Positions 29,158 to 31,895 of a stretch of 31,895 bases of DNA are shown here, in pieces. Source of the DNA: Thoreauomyces humboldtii (Eukaryota; Chytridiomycota; Chytridiomycetes; Spizellomycetales; Powellomycetaceae). A program made the translations under genes and the position numbers. Under the pieces are notes generated by a model. The model saw only the letters and a list, made by a program, of their open reading frames with translations, was not told the origin of the DNA and searched no databases. The stretch lies in assembly GCA_027596035.1 (NCBI GenBank), contig JADGJA010000119.1, positions 1 to 31,895 on the forward strand. Reading direction: 5' to 3'. The stretch's first letter is position 1. The number at the start of each line of letters is the position of its first letter.

Positions 29158-31653
29158 CTATGGCAACAACGACAAGAGTTTGTCCGCCGACTTCTCTCGT
29201 TCGGCTGTCAGGTCCTCCAACACCTCAGGGAGATGCTGCTGAACGAACTCCTCGAACGTTCTCACCGCTTCGGCGACCTTCTTTCCATCCTCACCAGGAG
29301 ACCTCTTTCCGGAGCCCAACAGTCGCACCCGGTGGAACATGGCGGCGGTGAACGGGGTCGTTTGCGTCGAACCGTTCATCTCCATGACCGTCGCCACCAT
29401 CTCGTTCCCCATGCCGTTTCGGAGCTGGAGGTAGAGTAGGTACTCGTAGCCGTCGGCGTCGAGGGTCAGTCGGTCGTCGTGCACGAGGTCGACGGCCGCT
29501 CGACAGGTGGCGTTCGTGGCGGTCTCGTGGATGGCCCGGAGGAGGGTCCCGACCACTGCGGCCGAGATAGAGGGACTGTCCGCGTCGCTTGAGGAGGATG
29601 TCGAGGAAACGTCTCTTGGATGACGAGCGACGTGTCGTTGGAGTGCGATGAAGACGAGGATGGACTCGCGAGCCTTGCCGAGCACGCGGTAGGCGTTGAT
29701 GGCGTGGCGGAAGACGTCTTCGGTGATTCGAGGGGAGGGTTTCGCGGTGAGCTGCTCATAGAGCGCTACAATGACGCGGGCCTGCGTTTGCACGATATAG
29801 GATTCTGGTGGCTCTACGCCAGAGGAAGACTCCGAAAGCGCGAGAGCTGTCGTTTCCATCACACCAGTCAATGCTTCTCGCACATCTTCGAACGTCTTGA
29901 CGGGCGAGTGCACAGGGTGCCCAGCAGGATGCCCAGCAAAATGTCCTTGCTCGGACGATGTTTCTGTAGCTCTCTCCAGGAGTACCAGCTCGGCGTCTGC
30001 CCACAACCGATTCCGGACAAGACCCTCCAAGAGAACAACGTGCGTCTCAAAGGTCGGTATGTGCGTACTCCCTGCCATGTCTTTCCAAATCTCAAAAGCC
30101 GTTTCGGGGTCGTCGGCCATGGCGAACCCCTGGATAGCGATATTGTAGGTAATTTGATTGGGACGCACGATCTCGGATCGGGTACGGTCGGATCGAGTTC
30201 CAACGGGTTGCTCGGAACGATCACGAACGGGTTGGGAATCTGGATATCGGATGCGACTCCAAAGCTGCTCCAGTACGTCGACACGCCCCGCCTTTGCAGC
30301 GGATTCAAGCACGATGTTGTGAAGAGCCCGGTGCTCAGAGAAGCCATCTGCTTCGCTCTGCAGGAGCATCCTGACAGCGTCATCAACGGCTCCGGTTTTC
30401 GCGTAATGCTGTATGATGGTGCGGTAGGCGGCGGGAATCAAGGCGCGTTTTTGATACAGCTTGGTAGCCTTGAATCCGGCGAGAAGACTTTCGGCTTCCA
30501 GAGGTTTGCCTTCCTGGCAGTATGCGCTGATGATGGTGGTATATGTTACGCCGTCTGGCTCCACACCAGCCTCAAACATCTTTGCTGCGGCTTGAACAGC
30601 ACCTTCCAGGTCGCCATTCTTGGCCTTGGCCTGGATGATCGTATTGTAGACGTAGTGATCCGGCTCCAAGCCATCCGCCGCGAGATTTTCGAACAGGATG
30701 TCCACCTTGTCCACCGCTCCCTTTCGGCTGTGTCCTCCCATCATGACCGTATAGTCGACCAGATCCGGTTTCAGCCCCTTCTTCCGCATCTCGGCGAACC
30801 ACTTTTCCGCTGTCTCCATGTCCCCGTTCTTGACATGCATCTTGATCAGGATGCCGTAGGTCCTCGCGTCGGGGTCATACGCCATGTCCAGGAGCTCCTG
30901 GTAATACCGCCATGCCACCTCTGGCGAGTTCGCTTCGGCGGCGCCAGCGATCAGGATGTTGTAGGACTCGACGGTAGGCGCGAGTCCCTCCTCCAGCATC
31001 CGGTCGAAGAAGCGCATGGCCACGTCGAGCTTCCCGGATCGCGCATACATCCGGAGGAAGATGTTGTAGGTGTCCAGGTCGGGCGCGTGTCCCTCGTCCG
31101 TCATGGTCTTCAAGATGTTTCGGGCGCCCTCGAGGTCCTCCATGCGCGAGTAGCCCTTCAGGAGCGCATTGTAGGTGTCGAGCATCGGAGCCGTCCCCAT
31201 CTGTCTCTGAAGCGCAAGCACCTGCGTCGCGAACTCCATCTTTGGAGGTTTGTGGGCTATCAGGAGGGCGACGACTCCTGCAGAGTGCTTTGGTGTGAGC
31301 AGGGCTCGCGCTTCCGCGTCTACGGCAATGTCCTGAAACTTGAGCCATGCTGCCACACGATCGCCTTCGGCCAGTGCTGCTTCGAAGCCTGCAAAATCGG
31401 CAGGGCGGATCTCACGGGGAGTGCGCATGGCTCGTCCCAACTCTCGCTCCTCTGCTTGCTGATCTGGGGTAGGCATTTCCATCCTTTGATGAGAACCCTG
31501 CGATGTTGCGGATGACGTTGCTGCCGGCATTGTGGAGAACGCTGCCCTTTGGGTTGATGGCAATGGCCGAGAGTTCGGTGCCGGCGACGGTAAACGAGGC
31601 GTTGCCGACCGCACCCGCCGGGTCAGATGTAGGCGACACGCCCGGAAAGCCAT
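29158..31653 (-). CDS. Mitochondrial pentatricopeptide repeat (PPR) protein
   Basis: A single exon encodes 831 residues. The N-terminus (MAFRACRLHLTRRVRSATPR, then RAAFS) is Arg-rich and free of acidic residues, as in a mitochondrial targeting peptide. From about residue 158 there are at least nine PPR units of 35 residues, such as DTYNALLKGYSRMEDLEGA, DTYNIFLRMYARSGKLDVAM, ESYNILIAGAAEANS, RTYGILIKMHVKNGDMETAE, VYNTIIQAKAKNGDLEGA, TYTTIISAYCQEGKPLEAE and ITYNIAIQGFAMADDPETA. Such repeats bind RNA, and in mitochondria they act in transcript stability or translation; the target cannot be deduced. The C-terminal 280 residues hold weaker helices and end at KLLSLLP. The frame is open upstream to 31833, but that part reads from a poly-C tract and UTR-like sequence, so I start at 31653. 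Confidence 0.92.
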   Translation of the reverse strand: MAFRACRLHLTRRVRSATPRLPSPAPNSRPLPSTQRAAFSTMPAATSSATSQGSHQRMEMPTPDQQAEERELGRAMRTPREIRPADFAGFEAALAEGDRVAAWLKFQDIAVDAEARALLTPKHSAGVVALLIAHKPPKMEFATQVLALQRQMGTAPMLDTYNALLKGYSRMEDLEGARNILKTMTDEGHAPDLDTYNIFLRMYARSGKLDVAMRFFDRMLEEGLAPTVESYNILIAGAAEANSPEVAWRYYQELLDMAYDPDARTYGILIKMHVKNGDMETAEKWFAEMRKKGLKPDLVDYTVMMGGHSRKGAVDKVDILFENLAADGLEPDHYVYNTIIQAKAKNGDLEGAVQAAAKMFEAGVEPDGVTYTTIISAYCQEGKPLEAESLLAGFKATKLYQKRALIPAAYRTIIQHYAKTGAVDDAVRMLLQSEADGFSEHRALHNIVLESAAKAGRVDVLEQLWSRIRYPDSQPVRDRSEQPVGTRSDRTRSEIVRPNQITYNIAIQGFAMADDPETAFEIWKDMAGSTHIPTFETHVVLLEGLVRNRLWADAELVLLERATETSSEQGHFAGHPAGHPVHSPVKTFEDVREALTGVMETTALALSESSSGVEPPESYIVQTQARVIVALYEQLTAKPSPRITEDVFRHAINAYRVLGKARESILVFIALQRHVARHPRDVSSTSSSSDADSPSISAAVVGTLLRAIHETATNATCRAAVDLVHDDRLTLDADGYEYLLYLQLRNGMGNEMVATVMEMNGSTQTTPFTAAMFHRVRLLGSGKRSPGEDGKKVAEAVRTFEEFVQQHLPEVLEDLTAEREKSADKLLSLLP

Positions 31654-31797
31654 TATTGACAAGGGAGAGACTCTCGACGTGAGAGTGGTGATGAACGAAT
31701 GGCGATGAAAAAGTATGATATCCGGCGAGTTGCCCTGTGTGGACAGTCGTCGGTTGAGCGACTTTCTGTCTCTCTGTCTCTCCGTCCTCTGTTTCTC

Positions 31798-31814
31798 GGG
31801 GGGGGGGGGGGGGG
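31798..31814 (+). repeat. Run of 17 G residues near the window edge
   Basis: A pure 17-base G homopolymer is followed by further G/C runs to 31895. This could be genuine, or a sequencing or assembly artefact at a contig end. It lies upstream of the PPR gene start. Confidence 0.9.
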
Positions 31815-31895
31815 CCAAAACCCGCGGACCCAAAGTTGGATTGGCCCCCAGATGAACGGTGGGGCACGGGCTGGAGAAAAAAGCGGGGGCCCCCG

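Noticed and set aside
29620..31515. A 631-codon open frame on the plus strand, opposite the PPR gene
   Set aside because: It is the antisense shadow of a GC-rich repetitive gene. The minus strand has clear PPR repeats and a targeting peptide, and the plus reading shows no domain.
1..31895. Transposons, CRISPR arrays, tRNA or rRNA genes, or a biosynthetic cluster
   Set aside because: No transposase or reverse transcriptase motifs, no regularly spaced repeats, no tRNA cloverleaf or rRNA sequence, and no cluster of pathway enzymes was seen on either strand.

Overview
The window is a gene-dense piece of a fungal nuclear chromosome, or one contig of it. The genes are split by about 60 short introns of 54-89 nt, almost all GT-AG, many with CTGAC, CTAAC or CTAAT branch-point-like motifs. 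The gene set is eukaryotic housekeeping: Hsp10, cyclase-associated protein, the NEDD8 E1 regulatory subunit, SCYL1/Cex1 and a Pex30-type dysferlin-domain protein. A cobalamin-dependent methionine synthase (MetH) is unusual for Dikarya, which normally use MetE. Together with a Cache-like two-pass sensor it points to an early-diverging, perhaps zoosporic (chytrid-like), fungus. That placement is inference; the gene calls rest on translated and hand-spliced sequence.

Layout. 1-3635 (-): the first 1037 residues of MetH, running off the left edge. 3636-6502: mostly non-coding, with a TATA box and a possible first exon (4830-5250), degenerate coding-like repeats, and a 160-bp tandem repeat (5803-6138). 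6503-6992 (-): Hsp10. 7484-10462 (-): intronless 992-residue Pex30-like membrane protein. 11192-13517 (-): ULA1/NAE1, 12 exons. 13936-15871 (+): cyclase-associated protein, 8 exons, divergent from ULA1. 16141-19442 (-): SCYL1/Cex1 pseudokinase, 14 exons, including one probable GC-AG intron. 20006-20639 (-): a small TMEM234-family membrane protein in four exons. 20809-21432 (+): a weak spliced candidate. 22043-23269 (-): Cys-based Tyr/Ser phosphatase. 24008-26539 (+): unrecognised 729-residue helical protein. 26679-28908 (-): 506-residue two-pass sensor with a 21-nt microexon and no output domain. 29158-31653 (-): mitochondrial-type pentatricopeptide repeat protein. The right edge has a 17-base G run and looks like a contig end.

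The genes do not form one pathway. The main points of interest are the B12-dependent methionine synthase, the orphan sensor, the unknown 729-residue protein, and the 160-bp repeat, whose minus strand reads like a duplicated exon plus intron. No dedicated defence, mobile or biosynthetic system was found.
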